Source: Porifericola rhodea
GTDB lineage: Bacteria > Bacteroidota > Bacteroidia > Cytophagales > Cyclobacteriaceae
Direction: 5' to 3'
NCBI RefSeq assembly: GCF_030506305.1
Contig: NZ_CP119421.1
Coordinates: 302,354 to 366,353, forward strand
DNA length: 64,000 bases
Positions 10,577 to 20,992 of the stretch are shown here, piece after piece; position 1 is the first letter of the stretch, and the number at the start of each line of letters is the position of its first letter. Under the pieces are notes generated by a model that saw nothing but the letters and a program-made list of their open reading frames with translations, was not told where the DNA came from and searched no databases. A program made the translations under genes and the position numbers.

Positions 10577-10978
10577 TTAATAGACGTAACAAAGAATTTC
10601 ACCTCCAACATTCAATTCCCTGGCCTCTTTATCAGTAATAACTCCCTTGGAAGTAGATAAAATTGCTAAGCCAAGTCCATTAAGAACACGAGGCAAGCTA
10701 TCAGCCTTGGCATACTTTCTCAAACCAGGCTTACTGATTCTCTCAAGGTGCACTATTGCTGAATTCTTATTTTTAGGGTTGTATTTAAGAGCAATCTTAA
10801 TTACCCCCTGATGGTTTACACCATCTTCAAACTTGTAGTTTTGAATATATCCCTTATCGTATAATACCTTGGTTATCTCCTTCTTTAAATTAGAAGCAGG
10901 TACTTCAACGATTCTATGTCTTGCCTTAATGGCATTTCTGACTCTTGTCAAATAATCTGATATGGGATCCGTTATCAT
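10577..10978 (-). CDS. rpsH: 30S ribosomal protein S8
   Basis: S8 binds central-domain 16S rRNA, and in E. coli also represses the spc operon. 133 residues: [20 protein letters not shown] at the N-terminus and [20 protein letters not shown] near the C-terminus. It is preceded by an unusually long 73-base gap inside the cluster, which carries a promoter-like sequence (see 11017-11048). Confidence 0.98.
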   Translation of the reverse strand: MITDPISDYLTRVRNAIKARHRIVEVPASNLKKEITKVLYDKGYIQNYKFEDGVNHQGVIKIALKYNPKNKNSAIVHLERISKPGLRKYAKADSLPRVLNGLGLAILSTSKGVITDKEARELNVGGEILCYVY

Positions 10979-11016
10979 TATAGATAAATATTACATGCTC
11001 TAGAAAAAACGAAGTG

Positions 11017-11048
11017 CAAAGGTAAAACTTTTTTTTCGTAATCTAAAA
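11017..11048 (-). promoter_or_regulatory. Possible internal promoter before rpsH
   Basis: On the minus strand the sequence TACCTTTG (11017-11024) matches the Bacteroidota -7 element TAnnTTTG exactly. The expected -33 position has TTTTAG rather than TTTG, about 20 bases upstream. It lies in the 73-base rpsN-rpsH gap, which is long for this cluster. It could boost the second half of the operon. Activity is inferred only. Confidence 0.45.
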
Positions 11049-11051
11049 CTT

Positions 11052-11321
11052 TTACCAACTTGCTTTAGTAACGCCCGGTATTTTTCCATTGGATGCCATT
11101 TCTCTGAATGTAACCCTTGAAATTCCGAACTTTCTCATATATCCTTTAGGTCTTCCTGTTAATTTGCAACGATTGTGCAATCTCACAGGCGAAGCATTTT
11201 TTGGAAGCTTATCCAATGCTTCGTAGTCTCCGTTAGCTTTAAGTTCAGCCCTTTTCTGAGCATACTTGTTAACTAATCTCTGTCTTTTTCTTTCTCTTGC
11301 TATTACTGATTTTCTAGCCAT
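11052..11321 (-). CDS. rpsN: 30S ribosomal protein S14 (zinc-independent form)
   Basis: S14 of the 30S head, 89 residues. It is the long form: a full N-terminal region ([20 protein letters not shown]) and the family motif [20 protein letters not shown], without the CxxC pairs of the short zinc-binding form. It follows rplE by 5 bases. Confidence 0.98.
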   Translation of the reverse strand: MARKSVIARERKRQRLVNKYAQKRAELKANGDYEALDKLPKNASPVRLHNRCKLTGRPKGYMRKFGISRVTFREMASNGKIPGVTKASW

Positions 11322-11326
11322 AATAT

Positions 11327-11911
11327 TTATAGATTATTTGCGCTGTTAGCATTAGCGAAAGGCATACCCAAAGACTTCAACAACTCATAGCACTCTTCGT
11401 CAGTATCAGCATTAGTTACGAATGTGATATCCATACCAGAGATACGATTAACTTTATCCAGACTAATTTCTGGAAAAATGATTTGCTCCTTAACCCCTAA
11501 GGTATAATTACCTCTTCCGTCAAACCCTTTATCATTAACTCCTCTAAAGTCTCTTACTCTAGGAAGGGCAATATTCAATAGACGATCAAGAAATTCGTAC
11601 ATCTTATTACCTCTCAGTGTAACTTTAGCACCAATAGGCATACCCTCACGAAGCTTAAAGTTAGAGACTGATTTCTTAGCATAAGTAGGAACGGCCTGCT
11701 GACCTGTAATAGTAGAAAGCTCTTCTACTCCTACATCTACTAATTTCTTATCTGCTACGGCTGCTCCAATTCCTTTGTTAATACAGATCTTCTGTATTCT
11801 CGGAACCTGCATGATGGATTTATATCCGAACTTTTCATTCAGCGCGGGTACAATGTCCTCATGGTATTTTGCCTTAAGCCTTGGTTTATATGTTTCTGTA
11901 GTAGTTGCCAT
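11327..11911 (-). CDS. rplE: 50S ribosomal protein L5
   Basis: 5S rRNA-binding protein that contacts P-site tRNA and bridges to S13. 194 residues, slightly longer than the usual 179-180, with extra residues at both ends. Core signatures are [20 protein letters not shown] and [20 protein letters not shown]. Its stop lies 5 bases before the rpsN start. Confidence 0.98.
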   Translation of the reverse strand: MATTTETYKPRLKAKYHEDIVPALNEKFGYKSIMQVPRIQKICINKGIGAAVADKKLVDVGVEELSTITGQQAVPTYAKKSVSNFKLREGMPIGAKVTLRGNKMYEFLDRLLNIALPRVRDFRGVNDKGFDGRGNYTLGVKEQIIFPEISLDKVNRISGMDITFVTNADTDEECYELLKSLGMPFANANSANNL

Positions 11912-11913
11912 CT

Positions 11914-12231
11914 TTAAATAAATTCACCGGTTTTCTTAGAATACCTTTGTAGCTTACCTTGGTCATTTTTCTTTCTTCCAATACGAGAAGGCTCGCCATT
12001 GGACGGATCAACTACCATAAGTTTGCTTACATGAATAGGTGCTTCCTGCTCGCTTCTACCCCCTTCAGGATTTTGCGCAGAAGGCTTAACATGTTTAGTA
12101 ACCATATTAATTCCTTCTACTATAGCTTTATTCTTTTCAGGAAGGACTTCAAGTACTTTTGCAGTGCGACCTTTATGATTACCAGCAATTACTTTGACTG
12201 TATCGTCCTTCTTGATATGTAGCTTTTTCAT
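11914..12231 (-). CDS. rplX: 50S ribosomal protein L24
   Basis: Assembly-initiator protein near the exit tunnel, 105 residues. The KOW motif is clear at the N-terminus ([20 protein letters not shown], about 7-26) followed by [13 protein letters not shown]. It lies between rplN (15-base gap) and rplE (2-base gap). Confidence 0.98.
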   Translation of the reverse strand: MKKLHIKKDDTVKVIAGNHKGRTAKVLEVLPEKNKAIVEGINMVTKHVKPSAQNPEGGRSEQEAPIHVSKLMVVDPSNGEPSRIGRKKNDQGKLQRYSKKTGEFI

Positions 12232-12246
12232 AATAGATTTACCTTT

Positions 12247-12615
12247 TTATAAGACCTCAGGTGCTAGTGAAACAATTTTCATAAACTGCTTTTCACGCAG
12301 TTCACGCGCAACAGGTCCGAATATACGCGTTCCACGAGGTTCGTCGTTCGCGTTAAGCAATACTGCTGCATTTTCCTCAAAACGAATATAAGAGCCATCC
12401 TTTCTACGAATTTCTTTCTTTGCTCTTACCACCACTGCTCTGGAAACAGTTCCTTTCTTCAGGTTGCTTGAAGAAAGCGCGGATTTAACAGTAACAATTA
12501 TCTTGTCACCTACGGAGGCATATCTCTTGCCTGTTCCACCTAAAACACGAATGCAAAGTACTTCTTTTGCACCGCTGTTATCCGCTACATTCAGTCTAGA
12601 TTCTTGCTGTATCAT
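12247..12615 (-). CDS. rplN: 50S ribosomal protein L14
   Basis: L14 at the subunit interface (bridges B5/B8); it is also the docking site of the silencing factor RsfS encoded at 55033. 122 residues. Signature residues are [20 protein letters not shown] at the N-terminus and [14 protein letters not shown] near the C-terminus. Confidence 0.98.
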   Translation of the reverse strand: MIQQESRLNVADNSGAKEVLCIRVLGGTGKRYASVGDKIIVTVKSALSSSNLKKGTVSRAVVVRAKKEIRRKDGSYIRFEENAAVLLNANDEPRGTRIFGPVARELREKQFMKIVSLAPEVL

Positions 12616-12618
12616 TGC

Positions 12619-12879
12619 TTATTTAGCTCTTTCTATAATTTCTAATAAACGCCAGCGCTTTCTTTTACTAAGCGGTCTCGTTTCCATGATTCTAACCTTG
12701 TCGCCTATTCCGCACTCATTCTTTTCATCATGAGCCGTAAACTTAGTCGTCTTACCTATAAACTTACCGTAAATAGGGTGCATAAGTTTTCTTTGTACAG
12801 CAACGGTAACTGACTTATCCATTTTGTTGCTGACAACCAAACCAATTCTTTCTTTTCTTAAATTTCTTTCGGTACTCAT
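12619..12879 (-). CDS. rpsQ: 30S ribosomal protein S17
   Basis: OB-fold primary binding protein of the 30S body, 86 residues. Characteristic sequence: [20 protein letters not shown], then [20 protein letters not shown]. It lies between rpmC (7-base gap) and rplN (3-base gap). Confidence 0.98.
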   Translation of the reverse strand: MSTERNLRKERIGLVVSNKMDKSVTVAVQRKLMHPIYGKFIGKTTKFTAHDEKNECGIGDKVRIMETRPLSKRKRWRLLEIIERAK

Positions 12880-12886
12880 AAAGCAC

Positions 12887-13081
12887 TTATTTAACTAGTT
12901 CTTTGGCTCTTAACTCAGTTTTCAAACGGGCGATAAGCTTACGAGAAGCTTTGATTTTCATGGGATTCTCTATCGGAGAAATACCATGCGCAAATTTAAG
13001 CTTTGTGAGCGTGTCTCTTTCAGCTTCTAATTTCTCTAGAAGCTCTTCTTTGCTAAGAGATTTAATTTCTGAATTTTTCAT
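12887..13081 (-). CDS. rpmC: 50S ribosomal protein L29
   Basis: Two-helix protein at the tunnel exit, part of the docking site for trigger factor and SRP. 64 residues. The sequence [20 protein letters not shown] and [20 protein letters not shown] is typical. It lies 2 bases after rplP. Confidence 0.97.
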   Translation of the reverse strand: MKNSEIKSLSKEELLEKLEAERDTLTKLKFAHGISPIENPMKIKASRKLIARLKTELRAKELVK

Positions 13082-13083
13082 AA

Positions 13084-13506
13084 CTATTGTCCGGCGTAAT
13101 CTCTACGTACACTAAATTTAGTTTTTACAGGTAACTTTTGAGAAGCAAGTCTAAGTGCTTCCTGAGCTACTGCTGTACTCACACCTGTAATTTCAAAAAG
13201 GATACGTCCTGGCTTAACAACAGCTACCCAATATTCAGGAGCTCCTTTACCTTTACCCATACGAACCTCAGCTGGCTTTTTAGTAACTGGCTTATCAGGA
13301 AAGATTCGAATCCATACCTGACCCTCTCTTTTCATAAAACGGGTCATTGCAATACGAGCGGCTTCAATTTGACGGCTGGTGATCCAACCGGGCTCAAGCG
13401 TTTTAAGAGCAAAATTACCGAAGGCTATGGTATGTCCTCTTTGAGCAATACCTTTAACTCTTCCTTTTTGCTTTTTTCTATATTTAGTTCTTTTCGGCTG
13501 TAACAT
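13084..13506 (-). CDS. rplP: 50S ribosomal protein L16
   Basis: L16 organises the A-site tRNA region of the large subunit. 140 residues. It shows the family pattern [39 protein letters not shown] and [21 protein letters not shown] 41-base gap separates it from rpsC. Confidence 0.98.
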   Translation of the reverse strand: MLQPKRTKYRKKQKGRVKGIAQRGHTIAFGNFALKTLEPGWITSRQIEAARIAMTRFMKREGQVWIRIFPDKPVTKKPAEVRMGKGKGAPEYWVAVVKPGRILFEITGVSTAVAQEALRLASQKLPVKTKFSVRRDYAGQ

Positions 13507-13547
13507 GTTTCAGAATGTTAATTATCCGTAATTAATAGAGATCGTTT

Positions 13548-14270
13548 CTACTTCTTTCTTCTTCTGCTTCTTCTTTCGCCGCGTCCTCCGCCACTTCCTC
13601 CGCTGTTTTGCTGAGGACCGCCAACGTTAGGAGAAAGATCTCTCTTACCATAAACCTCACCTTTAAATACCCATACTTTAACACCGATTTTTCCGTATAC
13701 AGTTTGGGCTTCAGTTAAGGCATAGTCTATATCCGCTCTTAGTGTATGCAAAGGGATTCTTCCTTCTTTATACTGCTCAGTACGCGCCATTTCTGCCCCG
13801 CCTAAACGACCAGAAACTTTAATCTTGATACCTTGCGCTCCTACACGTAATGCTGAGGCAAGGGCCTGCTTCATAGCACGACGATATGAGATACGAGCGG
13901 CAAGCTGCTGAGCAATAGAAGCACTAATGAGTTTAGCATCAAGTTCAGGACGCTTGATTTCATAGATGTTTATCTGTACCTCCTTACCGGTAAGCTTTTT
14001 GAGCTCTTCTTTCAAACGATCTACTTCAGAACCGCCTTTACCAATTACCACACCTGGACGTGCAGTATGAATTGTTAGAGTAATTCTTTTGATCGTACGC
14101 TCAATAACTACCTTAGATATACCTCCTCTAGGCAGACGTGCATCTATATATTTTCTTATTTCATGGTCTTCAACTAGTTTGTTAGAGAAATCCTTACCGC
14201 CATACCAGTTAGAATCCCAACCTTTTACAATACCTAGTCTTAAACCTATAGGATTTATTTTCTGTCCCAT
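13548..14270 (-). CDS. rpsC: 30S ribosomal protein S3
   Basis: S3 at the mRNA entry pore, with helicase-like function together with S4 and S5. 240 residues. The KH domain is visible around [20 protein letters not shown] (about 75-94), followed by the C-terminal S3 domain ([20 protein letters not shown]). The last 25 residues or so are Gly/Ser/Arg-rich and end in SRRRKK, a tail probably in contact with RNA. Confidence 0.98.
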   Translation of the reverse strand: MGQKINPIGLRLGIVKGWDSNWYGGKDFSNKLVEDHEIRKYIDARLPRGGISKVVIERTIKRITLTIHTARPGVVIGKGGSEVDRLKEELKKLTGKEVQINIYEIKRPELDAKLISASIAQQLAARISYRRAMKQALASALRVGAQGIKIKVSGRLGGAEMARTEQYKEGRIPLHTLRADIDYALTEAQTVYGKIGVKVWVFKGEVYGKRDLSPNVGGPQQNSGGSGGGRGERRSRRRKK

Positions 14271-14298
14271 TTAAGCTACTTTATTAGTTCTATGCTGT

Positions 14299-14673
14299 TT
14301 ATTCTTTATCGTCTGTAGTTTCCTCCACTTCACTCAGGCTATCAACCACCAATGTAATGTGATTTGAGCGCTTACGAATGCGATGGGCACGTCCCTGAGG
14401 AGCAGGTCTTAATCTCTTAAGAATTCTACCTCCATCTACTTTAACTTCTTTGATGAAAAGGTCAGCATCCTCTAAACGAGCATCTTCGTTCTTCTCCTGC
14501 CAGTTAGCTACAGCAGATAACAACAACTTCTCCATCTTAGGAGCTCCTTGCTTAGCCTCAAACTTAAGTATGTTGAGAGCCTCGCTTACTTTACGCCCAC
14601 GAATCATATCCGCAACTAGTCTCATCTTACGGGGTGGGGTCGGCACATTATTTAACTTGGCTATTGCTTCCAT
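14299..14673 (-). CDS. rplV: 50S ribosomal protein L22
   Basis: L22 has a globular domain on the surface and a beta-hairpin that lines the peptide exit tunnel. 124 residues. The core motif [20 protein letters not shown] and the hairpin end [20 protein letters not shown] are clear. A short acidic tail ([11 protein letters not shown]) extends the C-terminus. Confidence 0.98.
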   Translation of the reverse strand: MEAIAKLNNVPTPPRKMRLVADMIRGRKVSEALNILKFEAKQGAPKMEKLLLSAVANWQEKNEDARLEDADLFIKEVKVDGGRILKRLRPAPQGRAHRIRKRSNHITLVVDSLSEVEETTDDKE

Positions 14674-14675
14674 GA

Positions 14676-14954
14676 TTATCTTTTACCTTTATCTTTCTTA
14701 GAGATATGACCTCGAAAGTTTCTAGTGGGGGCAAACTCTCCCAACTTATGTCCTACCATGTTTTCAGTTACATATACTGGAATAAACTTATTACCATTAT
14801 GTACTGCAAAGGTATGTCCTACGAAGTCTGGAGAAACCATGGAACGACGTGACCAAGTCTTGATCACAGACTTTTTATTAGATTGATTCATTGCATCAAC
14901 CTTTTTCTCCAAACGGAAATCTATATACGGTCCTTTCTTTAGAGAGCGTGCCAT
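14676..14954 (-). CDS. rpsS: 30S ribosomal protein S19
   Basis: S19 of the 30S head, near A-site tRNA and bridge B1a. 92 residues. Standard sequence [40 protein letters not shown] and [13 protein letters not shown]. It abuts rplB with no gap and precedes rplV by 2 bases. Confidence 0.98.
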   Translation of the reverse strand: MARSLKKGPYIDFRLEKKVDAMNQSNKKSVIKTWSRRSMVSPDFVGHTFAVHNGNKFIPVYVTENMVGHKLGEFAPTRNFRGHISKKDKGKR

Positions 14955-15779
14955 TTATTTTTTCTTTCTACTGATAATTAAACGATTAGAATACTTCTTA
15001 GGCGTTCTGGTTTTTTGTCCTTTAGCCTTGATTCCGTTTCTTGAGCGAGGATGACCTCCAGAAGATCTACCTTCACCACCACCCATAGGGTGATCCACAG
15101 GGTTCATAACTACACCTCTAACTCTAGGTCTTCTACCCTTCCATCTCTTTCTACCTGCTTTACCTAAGGTTTCGTTCATATGATCCACATTAGAAACAGA
15201 ACCTACAGTAGCAACACAAACGCTTAATACCATACGCATTTCGCCAGAAGGAAGCTTTAGAGTAGCATACTTACCTTCACGTGCAAGAAGCTGAGCATAT
15301 GAACCAGCGCTTCTTGCCAACTGACCACCTTTACCTGGTGTCAGCTCTATATTGTGTACAATAGTACCCAAGGGAATCGCTGATAAAGGAAGCGCGTTCC
15401 CTACTTCGGGAGCAACACTTTCTCCAGCAATTACTTGCTGTCCTACTTCAATGCCTACCGGAGCAATGATATAAGATTTTGTTCCATCTGCATAGTATAA
15501 TAAAGCCAAGCGAGCTGAACGGTTAGGATCATACTCAATAGCTTTTACCGTAGCAGGCACATCTTTCTTCGCTCTTTTGAAATCAACTATACGGATTTTC
15601 TTCTTATGTCCACCACCAATATAGCGCATAGTCATACGCCCTTGGTTGTTTCTTCCGCCTGATTTCTTTAAAGTAACAAGCAGAGACTTTTCTGGTTCCT
15701 TCTTGCTTACATCAGCAAAGCTAGGAGCTAATCTGTGTCTCTGTCCTGGAGTTGTCGGCCTTAATTTCTTTACTGCCAT
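14955..15779 (-). CDS. rplB: 50S ribosomal protein L2
   Basis: L2 is needed for subunit association and peptidyl transfer. 274 residues. The N-terminal OB-fold RNA-binding domain (about 45-120) and SH3-like domain are followed by [20 protein letters not shown] near residues 222-241, the conserved loop with the functionally important histidine. Confidence 0.98.
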   Translation of the reverse strand: MAVKKLRPTTPGQRHRLAPSFADVSKKEPEKSLLVTLKKSGGRNNQGRMTMRYIGGGHKKKIRIVDFKRAKKDVPATVKAIEYDPNRSARLALLYYADGTKSYIIAPVGIEVGQQVIAGESVAPEVGNALPLSAIPLGTIVHNIELTPGKGGQLARSAGSYAQLLAREGKYATLKLPSGEMRMVLSVCVATVGSVSNVDHMNETLGKAGRKRWKGRRPRVRGVVMNPVDHPMGGGEGRSSGGHPRSRNGIKAKGQKTRTPKKYSNRLIISRKKK

Positions 15780-15803
15780 AGCACTCTTCTATTCTTTACT
15801 TAA

Positions 15804-16091
15804 TTATATTCCACTATAAAAATCAATAATCTCTCCTTCAGCTACCTGTACAATAGCTTTTTTGAAGGATGGCTTTCTTCCGCTTACTACACGAGTTTTT
15901 GTATAACGGCTTTTCACCTTACCCATATAGTTCATGGTGCGTACTTTCTCTACTGTAACACCATACATTTTTTCAACAGCTTCGCGAATCTGAACCTTAT
16001 TGGCTTTGCGGTCTACAATAAAACCATATTTACCACTTTCGTTCTGTTCCGAAATTTTCTCTGTTACCAAAGGTTTCTTTAAAATTTCCAT
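15804..16091 (-). CDS. rplW: 50S ribosomal protein L23
   Basis: L23 at the tunnel exit, main contact for trigger factor and SRP. 95 residues. The start MEILKKPLVTEKISEQNESG and the RNA-binding stretch VDRKANKVQIREAVEKMYGV are diagnostic. It lies 3 bases after rplD and 24 bases before rplB. Confidence 0.98.
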   Translation of the reverse strand: MEILKKPLVTEKISEQNESGKYGFIVDRKANKVQIREAVEKMYGVTVEKVRTMNYMGKVKSRYTKTRVVSGRKPSFKKAIVQVAEGEIIDFYSGI

Positions 16092-16094
16092 AAT

Positions 16095-16736
16095 TTATAC
16101 AGCAACTTTAGTGTTAAACATGGATTCAATCTTCTCAACAGCAGCCTCACTGATTACCAGGTGAGTTGCGTTCATAATTTCGTAAGTATTGATTTTGTCA
16201 GCTATTACAACCTTTGCATTAGGGATGTTACGAGATGACAAAAACACATTGTCATTAGCACCTTCAAGTACGAATAATGTTTTTTCGTTTTGAAGTGACA
16301 GCGCGTTTAATATTTCCAGAAAAGATTTAGTTTTAGGTGCATCAAGATTAAAACCTTCAAGCACAGTAAGCTTCTCGTCTTTAGCTTTATAAGCAAGCGC
16401 CGATTTACGAGCAAGTTTCTTTAACTTTCTGTTAAGCTTAAAACCATAGTCACGTACACGAGGCCCAAATATACGCCCTCCTCCTCTGAAAATAGGAGAC
16501 TTCATACTACCAGCACGAGCAGTACCAGTACCCTTTTGTCTTTTGATCTTCTTGGTAGACCCTGCAATTTCAGCTCTTTCTTTGGCTTTATGAGTTCCTT
16601 GCCTTTGGTTAGCAAGGTATTGCTTCACATCAAGATACACAGCATGATCATTAGGCTCGATAGCATAGATATCATCTATCAGCTCTACTGATTTACCAGT
16701 ATCTTCTCCCTTGATATTTTTTACGTTAACTTTCAT
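16095..16736 (-). CDS. rplD: 50S ribosomal protein L4
   Basis: L4 lines the narrow part of the exit tunnel. The start chosen is the methionine of MKVNVKNIKGEDTGKSVEL, 4 bases after the rplC stop; a frame 13 codons longer would overlap rplC and has no family match. This gives 213 residues. Landmarks are the tunnel loop (QKGTGTARAGSMKSPIFRGG, about 66-85) and ILNALSLQNEKTLFV. In E. coli L4 also represses its own operon. Confidence 0.97.
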   Translation of the reverse strand: MKVNVKNIKGEDTGKSVELIDDIYAIEPNDHAVYLDVKQYLANQRQGTHKAKERAEIAGSTKKIKRQKGTGTARAGSMKSPIFRGGGRIFGPRVRDYGFKLNRKLKKLARKSALAYKAKDEKLTVLEGFNLDAPKTKSFLEILNALSLQNEKTLFVLEGANDNVFLSSRNIPNAKVVIADKINTYEIMNATHLVISEAAVEKIESMFNTKVAV

Positions 16737-16740
16737 GATA

Positions 16741-17373
16741 TTACTTCTCAAGTACGATGTAAGAGTTTTTTGCACCTGGCACAGAACCGGTAACTAAAAT
16801 CAAGTTCTTTTCTGGCACTACTTTCAACACCTTAAGGTTAATTACCTTCACTCTTCTCCCACCAGTTCTACCTGCCATTCGCATTCCTTTGAATACTCTA
16901 GAAGGAAAAGAGCAAGCACCGATTGATCCTGGAGCCCTACCACGGTTATGCTGACCATGAGTAGCCTGCCCCACACCACCAAAGCCGTGTCTTTTAACAA
17001 CACCCTGGAAACCTTTACCTTTAGAAGTACCTATAGCGTCCAGAAACTCACCTTCTTGGAACACTTCTCCTACTGTAATTTCTTTCCCGAGCTTGACATC
17101 CTCTTCAAACTCAACTCTGAAGTCTCTGAATTCCACTATCTTCTTCTTAGGAGTAGTGTTGGCTCTATCAAAATGACCCTTAAGAGCTCGTGGTGTTCTT
17201 TTTTCCTTTCGCTCACCATAAGCTAGCTGGACCGCCGTATAGCCATCAGTATCTTCGTTTTTGACATGCGTAATAACGCAAGGACCAGCTTCTATCAACG
17301 TGCATGCGACGCTACGTCCATCGGCACCGTAGACGCTAGTCATACCGATTTTCTTTCCAATTATTCCTGACAT
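16741..17373 (-). CDS. rplC: 50S ribosomal protein L3
   Basis: L3 nucleates 50S assembly and reaches the peptidyl transferase centre. 210 residues. The signature region [20 protein letters not shown] contains the glutamine that is methylated in E. coli L3. This is the first gene of its transcription unit here: a strong promoter match and a terminator lie in the 202-base gap that separates it from rpsJ. Confidence 0.98.
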   Translation of the reverse strand: MSGIIGKKIGMTSVYGADGRSVACTLIEAGPCVITHVKNEDTDGYTAVQLAYGERKEKRTPRALKGHFDRANTTPKKKIVEFRDFRVEFEEDVKLGKEITVGEVFQEGEFLDAIGTSKGKGFQGVVKRHGFGGVGQATHGQHNRGRAPGSIGACSFPSRVFKGMRMAGRTGGRRVKVINLKVLKVVPEKNLILVTGSVPGAKNSYIVLEK

Positions 17374-17423
17374 TTTCTAAATATTAACTTTCTGTTTTCA
17401 GGCGTTTTTTCCGTAAAAGACTG

Positions 17424-17455
17424 CAAATTTAGATAATTATTTCTTCCTTATCAAA
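17424..17455 (-). promoter_or_regulatory. Promoter of the rplC operon
   Basis: On the minus strand TTTG (17452-17455) is followed after exactly 20 bases by TAAATTTG (17424-17431), a full match to the Bacteroidota sigma-A form TTTG-N19/20-TAnnTTTG. It lies 51 bases upstream of rplC, after the terminator of the rpsJ unit. Confidence 0.8.
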
Positions 17456-17519
17456 TTATTACACTGTCATATTTGGTGCAATCTCATTTTTTTAATAAGA
17501 AAGAAGTGCTATGTATAAT

Positions 17520-17552
17520 AAAAAAGAACCAATTCCTTTAAAGAATTGGCTC
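17520..17552 (-). terminator. Intrinsic terminator after rpsJ
   Basis: A 10-bp stem (minus-strand arms GAGCCAATTC and GAATTGGTTC, 7-base loop) is followed by six T. It lies 23 bases after the rpsJ stop and separates the rpsL-rpsG-fusA-rpsJ unit from the rplC operon. Confidence 0.88.
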
Positions 17553-17575
17553 TCCTTATTAATATGTGTATCAAA

Positions 17576-17881
17576 TTATACTTTGATCTCTACATCAACA
17601 CCACTCGGTAGTTCAAGTTTCATTAATGCGTCTACAGTTTTAGTACTGCTAGAATAAATATCTACCAGTCTTTTGTAGGTGCATAGTTGAAATTGTTCAC
17701 GAGCTTTTTTGTTGACGTGCGGTGAACGCAGTACTGTAAAGATTTCTTTACGCGTAGGCAGCGGAATAGGACCGCTTACTACAGCACCTGTGGTCTTTAC
17801 TGCACGTACTATCTTCTCAGAGGATTTATCCACTAAGTTATGATCGTATGACTTAAGTTTTATGCGAATTTTCTGATTCAT
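17576..17881 (-). CDS. rpsJ: 30S ribosomal protein S10
   Basis: S10 of the 30S head, which elsewhere also partners NusB in antitermination. 101 residues: [20 protein letters not shown] and [20 protein letters not shown] are characteristic. Unlike in E. coli, where rpsJ heads the S10 operon, here it ends the str-type operon 25 bases after fusA and is followed by a terminator. Confidence 0.98.
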   Translation of the reverse strand: MNQKIRIKLKSYDHNLVDKSSEKIVRAVKTTGAVVSGPIPLPTRKEIFTVLRSPHVNKKAREQFQLCTYKRLVDIYSSSTKTVDALMKLELPSGVDVEIKV

Positions 17882-17906
17882 GATATTTGTATACTCAGAA
17901 TAGTTT

Positions 17907-20045
17907 CTAACCTTTTACTGCTTCACCATTTGCTTTTGCTATGATAGTGTCAGCAATGTTGCTAGGCACTGGATCATAGTGAGAGAAAGTAAGGGTTGCT
18001 ACAGCACGACCAGAAGAAATTGTTCTAAGGTCTGTAATGTATCCGAAAAGTTCAGACAAAGGCACATCAGCTTTAAGAATCTGAGCACCACCTTTAGAAT
18101 CCATACCTTTCATTAATCCTCTTCTCTTGTTCAAATCACCTGTAACAGGACCTGTGTACTCTTCAGGACATACAACTTCCACAGCCATAATAGGCTCAAG
18201 AAGTGTAGGCTTAGCTTTCTTAGCGGCCTGCTTAAAGCCTAATCTTGCAGCCATCTCAAACGAAAGCGCATCAGAGTCAACATCATGGTAAGAACCATGA
18301 AACAGCTTTACTCTCATTGCCTCTATAGGGTAACCAGCCAAAGGACCATTGGACATTGCCGACTCAAATCCTTTCTGTACTGCCGGTATAAATTCTTTAG
18401 GAATTACACCACCTACAATCGCGTTGTTAAAATCCAAACCAGCCTTATCATCTTCTCTTGGTCCGAGTTCAAACACGATATCAGCAAATTTACCTTTACC
18501 ACCAGACTGTTTCTTATAAACTTCTTTATGTTCTACAGTAGTAGTGATAGTTTCTTTATAAGCTACCTGAGGAGCTCCCTGATTTATTTCAACTTTGAAC
18601 TCTCTCTTTAGACGGTCAATAATGATGTCTAAGTGAAGCTCACCCATTCCTCTAAGAATAGTCTGACCTGTTTCGTGATCAGTTTCAACCTGCAGTGTAG
18701 GATCTTCCTCTACCAGTTTAGAGATGGCCATCCCTAATTTATCCACATCATCCTGTGTTTTAGGTTCGATAGCGTATCCAATTACTGGTTCAGGGAAGGT
18801 CATTGATTCAAGAACAATTTTATTCTTTTCATCTGTAAGTGTATCCCCTGTTTTGATATCTTTAAAACCAACACCTGCAGCAATATCACCTGCTTCTACA
18901 GCTGGTATCTGATTTTGCTTATTAGCATGCATCTGTAGTAAACGAGATATACGCTCTTTCTTCTCAGTTCTCATATTATGTATATAAGATCCAGATTCCA
19001 GAGTACCAGAATACACACGGAAGAAGGCTAATCTACCTACATAAGGGTCAGTTGCAATTTTAAACGCAAGCGCTGAAAAAGGCTCTTCAGGATCAGGCTT
19101 ACGAGTTATTTTCTTCTCTTCATCATCAGGATCGTGACCAGTAACTGGAGGAAGATCTATTGGAGATGGCAAGTACTCACAAACTGCATCAAGTAATGCC
19201 TGAACACCTTTGTTTTTAAATGCAGAACCGCATAAAACAGGTGAGAATGACATATCAATCACCGCTTTACGAATAGCCTCCATCATCTCTTCTACTGAGA
19301 TTGAGTCAGGATCTTCAAAAAACTTCTCTAATAGAGTATCATCATATTCAGCAACAGATTCAATAAGATTCTGACGCCACTCATTAGCAGTTTCCTGAAG
19401 GTCTTCAGGTATGTCCATATACTTATAGGTCATACCAAAGTTATCCTCATCCCAGATAATTGCTTTATTAACAATAAGGTCTACTACACCTTTGAAAGTA
19501 TCTTCAGCTCCGATAGGAATTTGCAAAGGCACAGGCTTAGCATTCAGCTTATCTTTGATTTCTTTGATTACGTTAAAGAAATCAGCACCTGCACGGTCCA
19601 TTTTGTTTACAAAACAGATTCTAGGCACTCTGTATTTATCAGCTTGACGCCAAACAGTTTCAGATTGAGGCTCAACACCAGATACCGCACAAAATAAAGC
19701 AATAGCACCATCCAGTACACGAAGAGAACGCTCTACTTCTACAGTAAAGTCAACGTGACCAGGAGTATCAATTATATTTACGCGATAATCTTTAGTATCA
19801 TCTACTGGCTGTCCTTGTTCTGTAGGATATTTCCAGAAGGTAGTAGTAGCAGCAGAAGTAATGGTAATACCTCTTTCCTGCTCCTGCTCCATCCAGTCCA
19901 TAGTAGCTGCACCTTCGTGCACCTCACCAATCTTATGGGTAAGACCAGTATAGAACAGAATACGCTCAGTAGTAGTAGTTTTACCGGCATCAATGTGAGC
20001 CATGATACCTATGTTACGTAAAAATCGTAAGTCTCTCTTTGCCAT
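17907..20045 (-). CDS. fusA: Translation elongation factor G
   Basis: GTPase that drives tRNA-mRNA translocation and ribosome recycling. 712 residues with five domains. G1 is AHIDAGKT (16-23), G2/switch I contains [12 protein letters not shown]3 is DTPGHVDF, and G4 is [10 protein letters not shown]. Domain IV and V sequences ([40 protein letters not shown]) are complete. It lies between rpsG (3-base gap) and rpsJ. No tuf gene follows; tuf is at 32817. Confidence 0.98.
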   Translation of the reverse strand: MAKRDLRFLRNIGIMAHIDAGKTTTTERILFYTGLTHKIGEVHEGAATMDWMEQEQERGITITSAATTTFWKYPTEQGQPVDDTKDYRVNIIDTPGHVDFTVEVERSLRVLDGAIALFCAVSGVEPQSETVWRQADKYRVPRICFVNKMDRAGADFFNVIKEIKDKLNAKPVPLQIPIGAEDTFKGVVDLIVNKAIIWDEDNFGMTYKYMDIPEDLQETANEWRQNLIESVAEYDDTLLEKFFEDPDSISVEEMMEAIRKAVIDMSFSPVLCGSAFKNKGVQALLDAVCEYLPSPIDLPPVTGHDPDDEEKKITRKPDPEEPFSALAFKIATDPYVGRLAFFRVYSGTLESGSYIHNMRTEKKERISRLLQMHANKQNQIPAVEAGDIAAGVGFKDIKTGDTLTDEKNKIVLESMTFPEPVIGYAIEPKTQDDVDKLGMAISKLVEEDPTLQVETDHETGQTILRGMGELHLDIIIDRLKREFKVEINQGAPQVAYKETITTTVEHKEVYKKQSGGKGKFADIVFELGPREDDKAGLDFNNAIVGGVIPKEFIPAVQKGFESAMSNGPLAGYPIEAMRVKLFHGSYHDVDSDALSFEMAARLGFKQAAKKAKPTLLEPIMAVEVVCPEEYTGPVTGDLNKRRGLMKGMDSKGGAQILKADVPLSELFGYITDLRTISSGRAVATLTFSHYDPVPSNIADTIIAKANGEAVKG

Positions 20046-20048
20046 TTC

Positions 20049-20516
20049 TTAAAACTTAAAGTGTGAGAACGCCTTATTTGCTTCAGCCATTCTATGAGTA
20101 TCGTCTTTCTTCTTCACAGCAGCACCTTCACCTTTAGAAGCCGCTACGATCTCCCCTGCCAATCTTTGAGCCATAGTCTTTTCTCCTCTCAACCTTGCAT
20201 AGCGAATCATCCATTTGATTCCTAAAGACAGCTTTCTTGACGGACGAACCTCAAGAGGCACCTGAAACGTAGCACCACCAACTCTTCTACTCTTTACTTC
20301 TACAGCAGGAGTGATGTTACTAAGTGCTTTCTTCCAAACCTCTAATCCGTTCTCATTAGTTCGATCTTCTACAATTTTTATTGCATCGTAAAAGATTTTA
20401 TATGAAACACTTTTTTTTCCATCTACCATCAGGTAGTTTACAAAGCGAGTTACCTGTGTGTCGTTAAATTTAGGATCAGGTAATACATACCTCTTCTTCG
20501 GTTTTGTCTTCCTCAT
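20049..20516 (-). CDS. rpsG: 30S ribosomal protein S7
   Basis: S7 organises the 30S head and the E site. 155 residues. Family landmarks are [20 protein letters not shown] and [20 protein letters not shown]. It lies 6 bases after rpsL and 3 before fusA, as in the standard str operon. Confidence 0.98.
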   Translation of the reverse strand: MRKTKPKKRYVLPDPKFNDTQVTRFVNYLMVDGKKSVSYKIFYDAIKIVEDRTNENGLEVWKKALSNITPAVEVKSRRVGGATFQVPLEVRPSRKLSLGIKWMIRYARLRGEKTMAQRLAGEIVAASKGEGAAVKKKDDTHRMAEANKAFSHFKF

Positions 20517-20522
20517 AGTGGA

Positions 20523-20897
20523 TTATTTTTTCGGTCTTTTAGCTCCATACTTAGATCTTGCCTGTAGCCTACCGTTTACACCAGCGGTATCCAACGCTCC
20601 TCTGATAATGTGGTATCTTACTCCAGGCAAATCTTTTACCCTACCACCACGGATTAAGACTATAGAGTGCTCCTGAAGGTTATGACCTTCTCCAGGAATA
20701 TAGGCGTTCACCTCACGCCCGTTAGTCAACCTTACCCTGGCTACTTTACGCATAGCCGAGTTAGGCTTCTTAGGAGTAGTGGTATACACTCTTGTACATA
20801 CACCACGTCTTTGAGGACAAGCATCCAGCGCAGGAGACTTTGACTTGGAAGTCAACTTCTTCCTTCCTTTCCTTACTAATTGCTGTATAGTGGGCAT
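20523..20897 (-). CDS. rpsL: 30S ribosomal protein S12
   Basis: S12 at the decoding centre, 124 residues. The two loops linked to streptomycin response, [10 protein letters not shown] and [13 protein letters not shown], have the ordinary sensitive-type lysines. It is the first gene of the str-type operon, with a strong promoter match directly upstream. Confidence 0.98.
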   Translation of the reverse strand: MPTIQQLVRKGRKKLTSKSKSPALDACPQRRGVCTRVYTTTPKKPNSAMRKVARVRLTNGREVNAYIPGEGHNLQEHSIVLIRGGRVKDLPGVRYHIIRGALDTAGVNGRLQARSKYGAKRPKK

Positions 20898-20938
20898 TAA
20901 TTTCTTACGTTTACGTACTGCTTTTGCAAATTAAGGTG

Positions 20939-20970
20939 CAAATTTACGGATAATGTTAATGTAAAACAAA
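20939..20970 (-). promoter_or_regulatory. Promoter of the rpsL-rpsG-fusA-rpsJ operon
   Basis: On the minus strand TTTG (20967-20970) is followed after 20 bases by TAAATTTG (20939-20946). The -7 sequence and the spacing are identical to those of the rplC promoter. It lies 42 bases upstream of rpsL, in the 95-base gap after the DUF3467 gene. Confidence 0.8.
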
Positions 20971-20992
20971 TTGAATTCCTTTAAATTACTAA

